This document shows positions 9,916 through 18,489 of a stretch of DNA of 64,000 nucleotides, piece after piece. The DNA comes from JAVBMJ01 sp031552535 (GTDB taxonomy: Bacteria; Bacteroidota; Bacteroidia; Bacteroidales; Rikenellaceae). Both the position numbers and the translations under genes were made by a program. The number at the start of each line of letters is the position of its first letter. The first letter of the stretch is position 1. The stretch covers positions 1-64,000 of the forward strand of contig JAVBMJ010000004.1 in assembly GCA_031552535.1 (NCBI GenBank), written 5' to 3'. The notes beneath the pieces were generated by a model, which saw only the letters and a list, made by a program, of their open reading frames with translations, had not been told where the DNA came from and made no database searches.

Positions 9916-10749
9916 CTATGGTAAGCCCCGGGGAATCCTGAAACCGCTGACCGCAATTCCGATATTGACAGGCAGTTCTTTAAGCCTGTCAAGACTGCTC
10001 TCCCTCGTGTAGCTTTTATGCAGGAAAACAGGAAACCGGAGTTGTCCATCTCCATTCAACTCTACAAACTCAAGGCTTACGAAATATTCACCTGTGCCGA
10101 GCACCACCGCTTCGTCCGGCTCTATGCGGTATATCCCGCTTTTATCCCGTGCCGGCACATCGCAGTAAATGGGCGCATGCAATATATTCATAAGGGTATC
10201 AGGTTCTATCCTGTATACGTTTATCCTGATCCGGGCGCTTTGGTGGGTACACCTGAGTACCTTAAACTCTACGGCGGAAAGTCGGATATTGCCATCTACC
10301 CCGATAACCGATCCGATCTCTTCCCCCTCGATGGTCGGGTAAGCGAACCCGGGACCGGGAAATCCTTTACGGGCAAATTTCACCTCTTTCGAGCTCCCGG
10401 CAACCACCAGCATACAATCAATTGCATATACCCTCGGAGAAAGCATCACCGCAAGATCTCGTTCCTCACTGATAAAATTCCGGGCTTCCGACACGTTTAT
10501 ATTTTTAATCTCATACGATAAATGGCTAAATGTAAGCCATGTATCGACACAAATGCTGTCATGTAGTTGTATGGAGAAGCCCCCGGAAGCATCGGAGACG
10601 GTTCCTCCGGGCTGATTCGCAATCCCTATATTTACGTAAGCAATCCCCCTGCCAGCTTCGTCCACAACTCTGCCAGAGACGGTTTGTCCCAGAACTGCAG
10701 TAGTGCCGGCTATGGCCAGCACTACTGCAATGAACAATTGTTTTATCAT
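9916..10749 (-). CDS. Secreted protein with carboxypeptidase-regulatory-like domain
   Basis: This 277-residue protein has a signal peptide ending near VLGQ (residues 1-22). A carboxypeptidase-D regulatory-like beta-sandwich follows at about 23-110 (SGRVVDEAGRGIAYVNIGI). The remaining 165 residues are not recognised, though they have a beta-rich pattern. There is no plug or barrel, so this is not a truncated SusC. Stand-alone proteins of this build are common in Bacteroidota and their role is unknown. It lies between an MFS transporter gene (43 bases upstream) and fecR (154 bases downstream), so it may be cotranscribed with the transporter. Confidence 0.7.
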   Translation of the reverse strand: MIKQLFIAVVLAIAGTTAVLGQTVSGRVVDEAGRGIAYVNIGIANQPGGTVSDASGGFSIQLHDSICVDTWLTFSHLSYEIKNINVSEARNFISEERDLAVMLSPRVYAIDCMLVVAGSSKEVKFARKGFPGPGFAYPTIEGEEIGSVIGVDGNIRLSAVEFKVLRCTHQSARIRINVYRIEPDTLMNILHAPIYCDVPARDKSGIYRIEPDEAVVLGTGEYFVSLEFVELNGDGQLRFPVFLHKSYTRESSLDRLKELPVNIGIAVSGFRIPRGLP

Positions 10750-10792
10750 AGCTCGAAAAAGATCACAGTCTCTATTAGGTGTCGCATGACAC

Positions 10793-12100
10793 CTACATTT
10801 CTATCTCCTTATCAACCACCTCGGCAGGAGTGTCCGCATCGGTGGTGTCGGGATTACCGAAAGGCACGAACCATGTGGCGAGAAATGCCGGGATTGTAGC
10901 CAGGGCCACAAAAATGAAATAGTTATGATAACCCATCCAGTCGCTCATATAGCCGCTTATCAGTCCCGGAAGCATTACTCCCAGGTTGGCGATACTCGAA
11001 GCGAAGGCGTAGTGCGCCATCTTATGTGCTCCCGGCGCAACCTGCTGCATAATGAAGATCATCAACCCCACAAAACCGAAACCATAGCCGAAATATTCGA
11101 ACACCACCGCCGATCCGATGACCCAGAACGACGTAGGCTGGTATAGTGCCAGGAACAGGTATACCATAAACGGTATGTTGAACGCACAGCACAACGAAAA
11201 GAGCGTCTTGCGCAATCCACGTGCCGAGACGTAGTACCCCGCGAGGATCGATCCCGAAATAAAGGCTATCGTACCGAACGTGCCAAGGATCACACCTATC
11301 TGGTCGGTGCCCAACCCCAGCCCTCCGTCGGCAAGCGGTGCCTTTAGGAATAACGGCACGATCTTGATGGCAAAACCCTCGGCAAAACGGTACAGCAGCA
11401 TGAATACCAGATACATCCAGATGTATTTCTTTTTGAAGAATGTCGAAAAGACCTCACCCAACGACCTGAACGCTTCTTTGCTGTTGGTGATCTTTGCCGC
11501 GGCCGCACCGCCAGAAGGAAGCATCCGTGTGTGGTAAACGCTCAACAACACCATAATACCTCCAGTAACGACCATGATTATCATCCAGGCATGCATCGGG
11601 CCGATGCTGTTCTTCAATATCCCGGCCAGCCATACCAGCCCTCCCACGGCAAGCAGCTTACCTATATTATAAAACGCCCCCTGCCAGCCTGCGTATTTAG
11701 CCTGTGTCTTAAGGTCGAGTTCCGTGATGTAAATCCCGTCGGTGGCTATATCGTGCGTCGCCCCGCTAAAGGCTATAATCCCCATGAACGCAATGGCCCA
11801 CGCAAAGAATGACGGTAGCGGCAACGACAAGGCGATGATCGCAAAACATATACCCGTCACCATCTGGGTGCCGACCACAAAGAACTTCTTGGTCTTAAAC
11901 ATCTCCATAAACGGGCTCCAAAGCGGCTTCAACGACCATGGCAGAGTAATGAGCGAGGTCCAGAAAGCGATCAGGGCATTGGACACCTGCATGTCGGAGA
12001 ACATCAGCACCGACGCCTGGTTGAGCATTACAAACGGCAGGCCCATTGCGAAATAGACCGTAGGGACCCACAGCAGCGGGTTTTTCTTCTGTTTTATCAT
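10793..12100 (-). CDS. MFS transporter (AmpG/sugar-uptake type)
   Basis: The protein has about 435 residues and roughly 12 predicted membrane segments, starting at LLWVPTVYFAMGLPF. The motif SGATHDIATDGIYI resembles the AmpG-like branch of the MFS (compare its D-x-x-x-D helix). I place the start at the ATG at 12100; the longer frame from 12127 depends on a TTG. In Bacteroidota, N-glycan loci often carry an inner-membrane MFS importer for the disaccharides left after periplasmic trimming, and import of Man-GlcNAc or short manno-oligosaccharides is inferred here. A promoter-like repeat lies about 100 bases upstream. Confidence 0.85.
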   Translation of the reverse strand: MIKQKKNPLLWVPTVYFAMGLPFVMLNQASVLMFSDMQVSNALIAFWTSLITLPWSLKPLWSPFMEMFKTKKFFVVGTQMVTGICFAIIALSLPLPSFFAWAIAFMGIIAFSGATHDIATDGIYITELDLKTQAKYAGWQGAFYNIGKLLAVGGLVWLAGILKNSIGPMHAWMIIMVVTGGIMVLLSVYHTRMLPSGGAAAAKITNSKEAFRSLGEVFSTFFKKKYIWMYLVFMLLYRFAEGFAIKIVPLFLKAPLADGGLGLGTDQIGVILGTFGTIAFISGSILAGYYVSARGLRKTLFSLCCAFNIPFMVYLFLALYQPTSFWVIGSAVVFEYFGYGFGFVGLMIFIMQQVAPGAHKMAHYAFASSIANLGVMLPGLISGYMSDWMGYHNYFIFVALATIPAFLATWFVPFGNPDTTDADTPAEVVDKEIEM

Positions 12101-12220
12101 AGGGTTTCGGTTAAATGATCGTTGCAAATAGACCTTCCGGACAGTTCACGCACAATTATCCGGCAAGTCGCAAAATTCAAATGGCGCCAGGGCGTCATGT
12201 CATTCGGCGCATTTATCCCG

Positions 12221-12303
12221 CAAATATAGTGAAAGGCGAGGGCAATCGGACGAAAATTTGTTTTCAAAAGATTGCCGAACCGCATCCTATATTATGCAAA
12301 TAT
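12221..12303 (-). promoter_or_regulatory. Promoter-bearing intergenic repeat R2, copy 1
   Basis: On the minus strand this segment begins TATATTTGCATAATATAGG and ends CTTTCACTATATTTG. The final TATATTTG (plus 12221-12228) matches the Bacteroidota -7 box TAnnTTTG, with a TTG about 17 bases further upstream, and would start the MFS transcript with a leader of about 100 bases. Inside it GGCAATC (12241-12247) pairs with GATTGCC (12270-12276). A shortened second copy lies at 20364-20426. Confidence 0.6.
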
Positions 12304-12304
12304 A

Positions 12305-12327
12305 CAAAAAAGTGGCTACAAGCCACT
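12305..12327 (-). terminator. Rho-independent terminator of the ECF sigma gene
   Basis: On the minus strand a 7-bp stem AGTGGCT/AGCCACT with a TGT loop is followed directly by six T. It lies 28 bases past the sigma-factor stop and upstream of the MFS promoter, which separates the two transcripts. Confidence 0.8.
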
Positions 12328-12354
12328 CCGTTACCCCCGCCCTGGAGACCGATC

Positions 12355-12918
12355 CTAAAGAAAATCCTTCAATTCATACCGCAAGACCTTCAAAGCCTGC
12401 CCTATACGGTAGTTAACCGTCTGGTGGGAAACATTAAGCAACTGCGCTATCTCTTTATGGGTCATCCCCTGTACACGGTTCATCTCAAACACCACGCGTA
12501 TTTCTTCCGGCAACCGGGTTAGGGCGTCGCTGAATTTGTCCGTCAGTTCATTGTTAAGGTAAATATCCGGATCGTCGAACTGCTTCTCCATCTTCTCTGC
12601 CAACATCTTATGCACCCGGGATTTGATCTGGTTATGCGACACACGGTTCAACGACTTGTTCTTGACTATCACAAAAAGCAACGACTTGAGCGACATGTCG
12701 GGAATCAGCGTCGTCCGGTTCTCCCACAGCCACATCATCGTGTCCTGTACTATCTCCTGAGCACGATCCAACGTCACAAAACGCATGGAATAAGCACACA
12801 ACCCACCAAAATAGTAACGGTACACCGCATCGAAGCACTCCTCATTGCCAGTACGCAGCTCACTTATAATGCGGCTGTTGTTATCTATATCGAAATTATA
12901 TGTTTTATTATTGCTCAT
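12355..12918 (-). CDS. ECF RNA polymerase sigma factor (PUL1 regulator)
   Basis: This sigma-70 family protein of 187 residues from the ATG at 12918 (the longer frame needs TTG) has region 2 at about 30-95 (DRAQEIVQDTMMWLWENR) and region 4 at about 125-180 (LPEEIRVVFEMNRVQGMTHKEIAQLLNVS). It should direct transcription of PUL1 once freed by the FecR protein. It has its own terminator, and its upstream space holds a small CATGG/CCATG hairpin. Separation of sigma from fecR by two genes is slightly unusual; the pairing is inferred from locus membership and from the STN domain on SusC. Confidence 0.9.
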   Translation of the reverse strand: MSNNKTYNFDIDNNSRIISELRTGNEECFDAVYRYYFGGLCAYSMRFVTLDRAQEIVQDTMMWLWENRTTLIPDMSLKSLLFVIVKNKSLNRVSHNQIKSRVHKMLAEKMEKQFDDPDIYLNNELTDKFSDALTRLPEEIRVVFEMNRVQGMTHKEIAQLLNVSHQTVNYRIGQALKVLRYELKDFL

Positions 12919-13072
12919 CCGATTCAAAACATGGAATTAGCCATGCTCAAATGCAATAACGCTAAAATCTGCCGGTTAGTGTATACATAAAACATCTACA
13001 CCCAAATCATTCCCCCACCGGAAACCACACAAAACTAAACATAATCCAATAAATAACACTCCAGACAGATCA

Positions 13073-13215
13073 TTTTCCCTGTACAAGTCTCTGGCTGCCG
13101 CTTTTTGAACCGGGACTCGAACAAATGCAGAGTCAAACTTGCCTGGACTCTGCCGACAGAGGAGGAAGGCAAAGCCAAAAAAGCGGCAGTCAAAGATTTA
13201 TTTGTACAGGGAAAA
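13073..13215. repeat. 143-bp imperfect palindrome
   Basis: The outer arms TTTTCCCTGTACAA (13073-13086) and its exact complement (13202-13215) enclose a second pair, CTGCCGCTTTTT (13095-13106) with AAAAAGCGGCAG (13178-13189). An inner hairpin GCAGAGTC/GACTCTGC lies at 13127-13153. The outermost arm ends 5 bases from the GH92 stop codon. On the minus strand, GTTCGAGTCCCGGTTC (about 13107-13122) looks like a tRNA T-loop segment, although the T stem does not pair. It could be a transcript-end structure, a relic attachment site, or a small structured RNA. The remaining bases of 12919-13219 show nothing else. Confidence 0.65.
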
Positions 13216-13219
13216 GGTC

Positions 13220-15478
13220 TTATTTCTGTGGTATGTTTGTCATTTCGAGGGTTAGTTCACCTCCTTTTGCGATATCGTTGTGGGAGAGGAACAGGGCGTC
13301 GAGTTTTTTGCCGTTCAGGGTTGCCGACTTTATGTATTTGTTAGCCGGAGAGTTGTTCTTCGCTACGATTACGAATTTTTTACCTTCGGGGAGATTGATC
13401 TGCACCCTGTCCATCATCGGGCGCCCTATAGAGTAGACCGGATCGCCGGGGCACACCTGATAGAATCCCATCGAGTTGAGGATATACCATGCCGACATCT
13501 GCCCGCAGTCTTCGTTCCCTGAAAGGCCATCGGGGGCTGCGTGGTACTGCCAGCGCAACACACTGTCGGCAAGCTCCTGTGTCTTCCACGGCTGTCCTAC
13601 GTAGTTATACATATGTATAATATGGTGGCTCGGTTCGTTGCCGTGGGCATATTGCCCGATCAGGCCCGATATGTCGGCCGAGACCAGCTCCCCTTCGAGC
13701 GACGGGTCGGCGGAGAAAAGCGAGTCGAGTTTGGCAATAAACGCCTCTCGGCCTCCCATCAACTCCTGCAAACCCTCTATGTCGTGCGGCACGAACCACG
13801 TCCACTGCCACGCGTTACCTTCGCAATAGTCATCGCTGCGGTGGTTCGACGAGCGCGGGCTGAACGGCGTGCGCCACTTGCCGTTGGAGTCCTTGCCACG
13901 CATGAACCGGGTCGACGGATCGAAATAATTGCGATAGGCTTTGCCCAAACCGGTGTATCTGGTATAATTGGCCGTGTCGCCCAATTCTTTAGCCATCTGC
14001 GCTATACACCAGTCGTTATAGGCGTACTCCAGCGCCTTGGCTACCGCCTCGTGTTCCTTGTCGCAGGGGACGTAACCGAGCGTATTCTTATAATATTTCG
14101 ACATCGGCATAAGCCCGTGCTTCATCGCTTCGGGTGCTACGATCCCCGTAGTGTCGTAGGACGATGTTTTCAGGCATGCCCGGAAAGCCTCCTGGACATC
14201 GAAGTCGCGGTAGCCCTTCATATAAGCGTCGACTATCACCGGCACGGCATGGTAGCCTATCATCGTGGCGGTATAATTGCCGGCGAGCTCCCACATAGGC
14301 AACACCCCACCCTCCCGGTGCTTCTGTATCAGCGAACGGATAAATTCATTGTTTTTTGCCGGGTCGATTACAGTCATCAGCGGGTGCAGTGCACGGAAGG
14401 TATCCCAGAGCGAGAATATGGTGTATACCGGCTCGCCGTTACTATTGTGGACTTTGGTGTCCATCCCCCGGTAACGTCCGTCGACGTCGCTGAACACGAA
14501 GGGAGCAATGGCCGTATGGTAAAGAGCCGTATAGAAAATCTTTTTCTGCGCCTCATCACTTGTCTCAACGTCTATCTTTCCGAGATACTCGTTCCACTGG
14601 GCAACAGCGTCACTTTCAACCTTTGCAAAGTCCCAATCCGGGATTTCAGCCTTGGCGTTAGCCATGGCACCCTCGGCGTCAACCGCCGAAATACCCACTT
14701 TCACCATTATCTGTTCACCCTCTTCGGTAGGGAACGACACCACCAGTTTCCTGCGCTGGAGCATGGCTCCGGTCTCCTCCACCTTTACCGAGTCGCTTAC
14801 CGTCTCGTAGGTGAATGGCTTCGAGAACTTGGCGTAGAAATATATGTACTGATCCCACGCCCAGAACGCCGTCTTCTTGCCGCCTATCACCTCGGTAGGG
14901 CTGATAACCTGGAAAAACATATCGGAATTCCGCTGGTTCTGCAGACTATAGTCGAGGTCGATAATCACCCCCGAACGCGGATTACCCTGAAAAGTGTAAC
15001 GGTGGATCGCCGCACGCGCCGTGGCGCTCAACTCCACCTTGACGCCGTAAGTATCCAACTGCACCGAATAGTAACCCGGGCGGGCCGTTTCGTTCTTGTG
15101 GGAAAACTTCGAAGCATAGGCCATACGCTGATTGTCCGGGCCCTGGTAGTCGACTTTTGGAACACCCGTAAAAGGCATCAGCAATATATCGCCGAAATCG
15201 CCGCATCCCGTTCCGCTGAGGTGGGTATGCGAAAAACCGTTGATCGTCGAATCGCTGTAATGGTATCCGGAACAGGCGTCCCAGCCGTTGATGCGCGTGT
15301 CCGGCCCCGGCTGTATCATGCCGTAGGGAACTACCGGCCCGGGAAAAGTATGGCCGTGGCCGCCGGTTCCGATAAACGGATCGACGTAGGCGGTATAGTC
15401 CACCGAAGGCTTGGCGCACGATGCAAAAAACAGCGCTGCGATAACAATAAAAGCAAATGGGCCGGATAGATTTCTCAT
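13220..15478 (-). CDS. GH92 exo-alpha-mannosidase lipoprotein (Glu type, PUL1)
   Basis: This 752-residue lipoprotein (Cys21) starts its catalytic region with YVDPFIGTGGHGHTFPG, the GH92 N-terminal signature. By spacing relative to BT3990, Glu553 in CEGNAWQW is the likely general acid, Glu615 in GNEPSHH occupies the +1 subsite position, and Asp657 in GNEDCGQMSAWY is the likely base. GH92 enzymes are calcium-dependent, inverting exo-alpha-mannosidases. The Glu in the NEP motif is, as I recall, typical of alpha-1,2-mannosidases. It would trim mannose from N-glycan arms in PUL1. It is about 60% similar by eye to the GH92 at 33053. Confidence 0.93.
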   Translation of the reverse strand: MRNLSGPFAFIVIAALFFASCAKPSVDYTAYVDPFIGTGGHGHTFPGPVVPYGMIQPGPDTRINGWDACSGYHYSDSTINGFSHTHLSGTGCGDFGDILLMPFTGVPKVDYQGPDNQRMAYASKFSHKNETARPGYYSVQLDTYGVKVELSATARAAIHRYTFQGNPRSGVIIDLDYSLQNQRNSDMFFQVISPTEVIGGKKTAFWAWDQYIYFYAKFSKPFTYETVSDSVKVEETGAMLQRRKLVVSFPTEEGEQIMVKVGISAVDAEGAMANAKAEIPDWDFAKVESDAVAQWNEYLGKIDVETSDEAQKKIFYTALYHTAIAPFVFSDVDGRYRGMDTKVHNSNGEPVYTIFSLWDTFRALHPLMTVIDPAKNNEFIRSLIQKHREGGVLPMWELAGNYTATMIGYHAVPVIVDAYMKGYRDFDVQEAFRACLKTSSYDTTGIVAPEAMKHGLMPMSKYYKNTLGYVPCDKEHEAVAKALEYAYNDWCIAQMAKELGDTANYTRYTGLGKAYRNYFDPSTRFMRGKDSNGKWRTPFSPRSSNHRSDDYCEGNAWQWTWFVPHDIEGLQELMGGREAFIAKLDSLFSADPSLEGELVSADISGLIGQYAHGNEPSHHIIHMYNYVGQPWKTQELADSVLRWQYHAAPDGLSGNEDCGQMSAWYILNSMGFYQVCPGDPVYSIGRPMMDRVQINLPEGKKFVIVAKNNSPANKYIKSATLNGKKLDALFLSHNDIAKGGELTLEMTNIPQK

Positions 15479-15564
15479 TTCAACAGATATTTATGATTGA
15501 AGTTGTTGGCTGTTTTGCAGCATTCATATACCACTATTGGCCGGGACATTGTTCCCGACCTTAC

Positions 15565-15618
15565 TACATAATAGTACAATTCAAAAGGCGGGCATACTAA
15601 TATGCCCCGTGCATTTTT
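15565..15618 (-). promoter_or_regulatory. Shared hairpin leader element, copy 2 (upstream of GH92)
   Basis: The plus strand reads TACATAATAGTACAATTCA and then a hairpin GGGCATA/TATGCCC around ACTAA (about 15589-15607), closely matching 9778-9838 upstream of fecR. It lies 87 bases before the GH92 start. Conservation of both the flank and the loop, with a different stem sequence, suggests that structure is retained. Confidence 0.5.
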
Positions 15619-15659
15619 TAAAAACTTGTTTAAATCGACCGGAATCCTCGATTTTACTA

Positions 15660-15688
15660 TTGCAAGGAAAGCTTTTTTATTATATTTG
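15660..15688 (+). promoter_or_regulatory. Promoter for the lipoprotein at 15852
   Basis: TTG at 15660-15662 and TATATTTG at 15681-15688 are separated by 18 bases, a good match to the Bacteroidota housekeeping promoter (TTTG-n19-TAnnTTTG). The predicted leader is about 155 bases. The rest of 15479-15851 holds only the hairpin element described above. Confidence 0.65.
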
Positions 15689-15851
15689 GATAACGGCTCT
15701 CTTGGTGTAATTATCTAAATATTAGCAAAATACGCCATACGAACAAAACGATACCAACATCATTACGAAACCATACAAGAATAAGGTTAAAACATAACAA
15801 AAGTGGACGCCGAAAAACTTGAAGAGTAGGCATTACAAAAATTCAATCACC

Positions 15852-16772
15852 ATGAAAAAAAATTTGATGTTTTTACGTTCGATGCTTGTTTCATCGATGG
15901 CTCTGTCCCTGATGTTCGCCTGTAGCAGTGAAGGACCGCTTTCCGATGCAGACCAGCAAATGGAGATGAGTACCAAATCAATGACAGCCGATCCCATGGC
16001 CGGAACAATTCAGGAAGAGGCGGTGCTCCATGCCACCCAGTTCGACGAAACACTCTATGTGGCCTCGACTGCCGGGTCCACAGCACCGGGAAATATCGTA
16101 TACAGCTGGCAGTACAACACCGGCGAAGGTTGGGTAGCGACTTCAGGATCTGGAGCAGAGTTCGAATACGGCGGTTATGCGCTTCCCGCTTATCAATACG
16201 AATTCAAACTCCGCAGGGTGGCACGCTCGGGTTCGTCGTATTACTACTCCAACGAATGTACCGTTATAAACCATGCTTTCAATGCCAACGATCCGGAGTG
16301 GGGTACCGAATATTCGGTGATCGAAGTCAACGGCGATAGCGATCCTTTCATCTTCTCCACCCTGGTCGACACCCGCGGACCGGTCTTCACCCACCTTGGC
16401 CCAGGCATGGGGCGTCCCGTTTGTTTCGCGCTTAACCTCGAAACCGATATGACGGTGCAGATAGTTCCGTATACCTGCAACCTTGCCAACATGTACCTCT
16501 TAGTAATAGGTGAAGGTAGTTTACCTGGATCAATAATCTACGACGGCGCGCCAGGTTCAAATTATTGGTACTACCAGTATCGCGGCCTGTCGTTCGAAGA
16601 TCTGCGCCTGGAGATCGAACTCGGGGGAGTAATGAACATGGGTATGAACTTCGCGGAGTTGACTCTTCCCGCCGGAGAATACCACATATATCTGAAAGGG
16701 GACCGTTACATGAGTTACAACAATCCTTACAACGGCCTTATCCACACCACCATAACCGGAATGCCATTGTAA
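15852..16772 (+). CDS. Unknown secreted lipoprotein with Ig-like domain
   Basis: From the ATG at 15852 the protein has 306 residues; the longer frame from 15819 would put extra charged residues before the signal peptide. The lipobox is LMFAC (Cys24). Residues about 45-130 carry an immunoglobulin-like repeat of the type YSWQYNTGEGW...FKLRRVARSG, which is often seen in Bacteroidota surface proteins. The rest is beta-rich and not recognised. It stands alone between PUL1 and the ATP synthase genes, with its own promoter and terminator, so no function can be assigned from context. Confidence 0.75.
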   Translation: MKKNLMFLRSMLVSSMALSLMFACSSEGPLSDADQQMEMSTKSMTADPMAGTIQEEAVLHATQFDETLYVASTAGSTAPGNIVYSWQYNTGEGWVATSGSGAEFEYGGYALPAYQYEFKLRRVARSGSSYYYSNECTVINHAFNANDPEWGTEYSVIEVNGDSDPFIFSTLVDTRGPVFTHLGPGMGRPVCFALNLETDMTVQIVPYTCNLANMYLLVIGEGSLPGSIIYDGAPGSNYWYYQYRGLSFEDLRLEIELGGVMNMGMNFAELTLPAGEYHIYLKGDRYMSYNNPYNGLIHTTITGMPL

Positions 16773-16809
16773 TTCCTCCGCCTGAGGCGTGTTAGCGCGC
16801 CTTAATACG

Positions 16810-16830
16810 GGCGTGGCGAAAAACCACGCC
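16810..16830 (+). terminator. Hairpin after the lipoprotein gene
   Basis: A GGCGTGG/CCACGCC stem with a CGAAAAA loop lies 38 bases past the plus-strand stop. No strong T run follows it; the next hairpin supplies one. Confidence 0.5.
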
Positions 16831-16840
16831 GGAATACGTC

Positions 16841-16880
16841 AAAAAAGAATCGCGGAAAAATTTTTCCGCGATTCTTTTTT
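16841..16880. terminator. Bidirectional terminator, perfect 40-bp palindrome
   Basis: Every base from 16841 to 16860 pairs with 16861-16880. Each arm starts with six A and contains GAATCGCGG, so both strands give a GC stem followed by T6. It sits 6 bases from the atpA stop and serves both converging genes. It shows that the minus-strand ATP synthase transcript ends at atpA. Confidence 0.9.
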
Positions 16881-16885
16881 GACCA

Positions 16886-18463
16886 TTATTTTTTACAGGT
16901 TGTCGATATTATTTGCGACGTTTGTTCGATCCGGGTTATCACTCCGGTTGTGAGCCCTTCCTTTTTGAGTGTTTCAAGGGTTTTGTTCTGACGGAGCATG
17001 CCTATCAGTTTCGAGCGGAATTCGCCTACTTTGTCGAGCGGGACATCGCGTAGCAGGGAGTGGGTCCCGCAGTAGAGAAGCGCCACCTGTTCTTCGAGCG
17101 GCATGGGATTGAGGTGCGGTTGTATCATCAGGCGGCTGTTTTTGCGCCCTTTGTCGATGATGGCTTCGGTTACCGGGTCCATGTCGGCGCCGAATTGGGT
17201 GAATGCCTCCAGTTCGCGGTATTGCGCCTGGTCGATCTTGAGGGTTCCGGCCACCTGTTTCATCGCGCGGCTCTGGGCGTTGCCTCCCACACGTGACACC
17301 GATATGCCGACATTGACCGCCGGACGCACACCCTGGTTGAATAGCGACGTTTCGAGGAATATCTGCCCGTCGGTGATCGAGATCACGTTGGTGGGTATGT
17401 ATGCCGACACGTCTCCGGCCTGCGTTTCGATGATCGGTAACGCCGTGAGCGAACCTCCCCCGCGCACTTTGCCTGCGAGCGCTTCGGGAAGATCGTTCAT
17501 CTGCTCGGCCACTTTTTGTTCGTTTATGATGCGTGCCGAACGCTCCAGCAACCGCGAATGCAGGTAGAAAATGTCGCCCGGGTAGGCCTCACGCCCGCTG
17601 GGACGGCGCAGGATCAGCGACACCTCGCGGTAAGCCACGGCCTGCTTCGAGAGATCGTCGTAGACGACCAGCGCATGGCGACCCGTGTCGCGGAAATATT
17701 CGCCTATGGCGGCCCCTGCGAACGGCGCGAGATATTGGGTTGCAGCAGGGTCGGAGGCTGTGGCAACGACAACCGTCGTATACTCCATTGCCCCCATCCC
17801 GGAGAGGGTATGCACGATCCCGGCCACCGTCGATCCTTTCTGGCCGATAGCCACATAAATACAATACACCGGATTGCCTGCAAGGAATCCTTCCCGCTGG
17901 TTGACGATCGTGTCGATGGCTATGGAACTTTTGCCTGTCTGCCGGTCGCCGATGATCAACTCCCTCTGGCCACGACCTATGGGGGTCAGGGCATCTATCG
18001 CCATCAGGCCCGTCTGCATGGGTTCGCTCACCGGCTGGCGGAAGATCACGCCCGGAGCCTTGCGCTCCAACGGCATCTCGACGCTTTCGCCGGCGATGGG
18101 TCCACGGCCGTCGATAGGCGTCCCCAGAGGGTCGATAACACGTCCTATCAATCCTTCGCCCACGTCGATATGGGCTATACGCCCCGTGCGTTTCACGGTG
18201 TCGCCCTCGCGCACTTTATCCGTCGCGCCCAGCAACACCACCCCCACGCTGTCCTCTTCGAGATTCATGACCACCGCCCTGATACCGTTGTCGAACACCA
18301 GCATTTCGTTCGACTCGGCATTGCGCAACCCGTAGATACGAGCCACACCGTCGCTCACCTGCAAGACCGTTCCCACCTCCTCAAGATGTAACTGCGAGTC
18401 GATCCCCTCCAACTCCATCTTCAATATCCGCGACACTTCGTCGGGATTTATCATATCCGCCAT
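16886..18463 (-). CDS. atpA: F-type ATP synthase alpha subunit
   Basis: This 525-residue F1 alpha subunit has its P-loop GDRQTGKS at residues 172-179 and the ATPase signature PAVNVGISVSRVGG near residue 370. It forms the non-catalytic nucleotide sites of the F1 hexamer with beta. It is the last gene of a minus-strand cluster (c, b, delta, alpha). The gamma gene that normally follows is absent; a perfect terminator begins 6 bases after the stop. A 127-base gap holding an inverted-repeat element separates it from atpH, whereas delta and alpha genes usually lie close together. Confidence 0.97.
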   Translation of the reverse strand: MADMINPDEVSRILKMELEGIDSQLHLEEVGTVLQVSDGVARIYGLRNAESNEMLVFDNGIRAVVMNLEEDSVGVVLLGATDKVREGDTVKRTGRIAHIDVGEGLIGRVIDPLGTPIDGRGPIAGESVEMPLERKAPGVIFRQPVSEPMQTGLMAIDALTPIGRGQRELIIGDRQTGKSSIAIDTIVNQREGFLAGNPVYCIYVAIGQKGSTVAGIVHTLSGMGAMEYTTVVVATASDPAATQYLAPFAGAAIGEYFRDTGRHALVVYDDLSKQAVAYREVSLILRRPSGREAYPGDIFYLHSRLLERSARIINEQKVAEQMNDLPEALAGKVRGGGSLTALPIIETQAGDVSAYIPTNVISITDGQIFLETSLFNQGVRPAVNVGISVSRVGGNAQSRAMKQVAGTLKIDQAQYRELEAFTQFGADMDPVTEAIIDKGRKNSRLMIQPHLNPMPLEEQVALLYCGTHSLLRDVPLDKVGEFRSKLIGMLRQNKTLETLKKEGLTTGVITRIEQTSQIISTTCKK

Positions 18464-18489
18464 TGAAAAACAGATTTAATAGTCTGTTT

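Noticed and set aside
9916..10749. A truncated SusC pseudogene
   Set aside because: The regulatory-like domain is followed by 165 residues with no plug or barrel motifs and no frameshift; it reads as a complete stand-alone protein.
13107..13122. A tRNA gene on the minus strand
   Set aside because: The T-loop-like string is not flanked by a pairing T stem, anticodon arm or acceptor stem; kept only as a note on the palindrome.
13541..15469. A 642-codon open frame on the plus strand
   Set aside because: It lies fully antisense to the GH92 gene, which has clear catalytic motifs; the antisense translation shows no domain and results from GC-rich codon bias.
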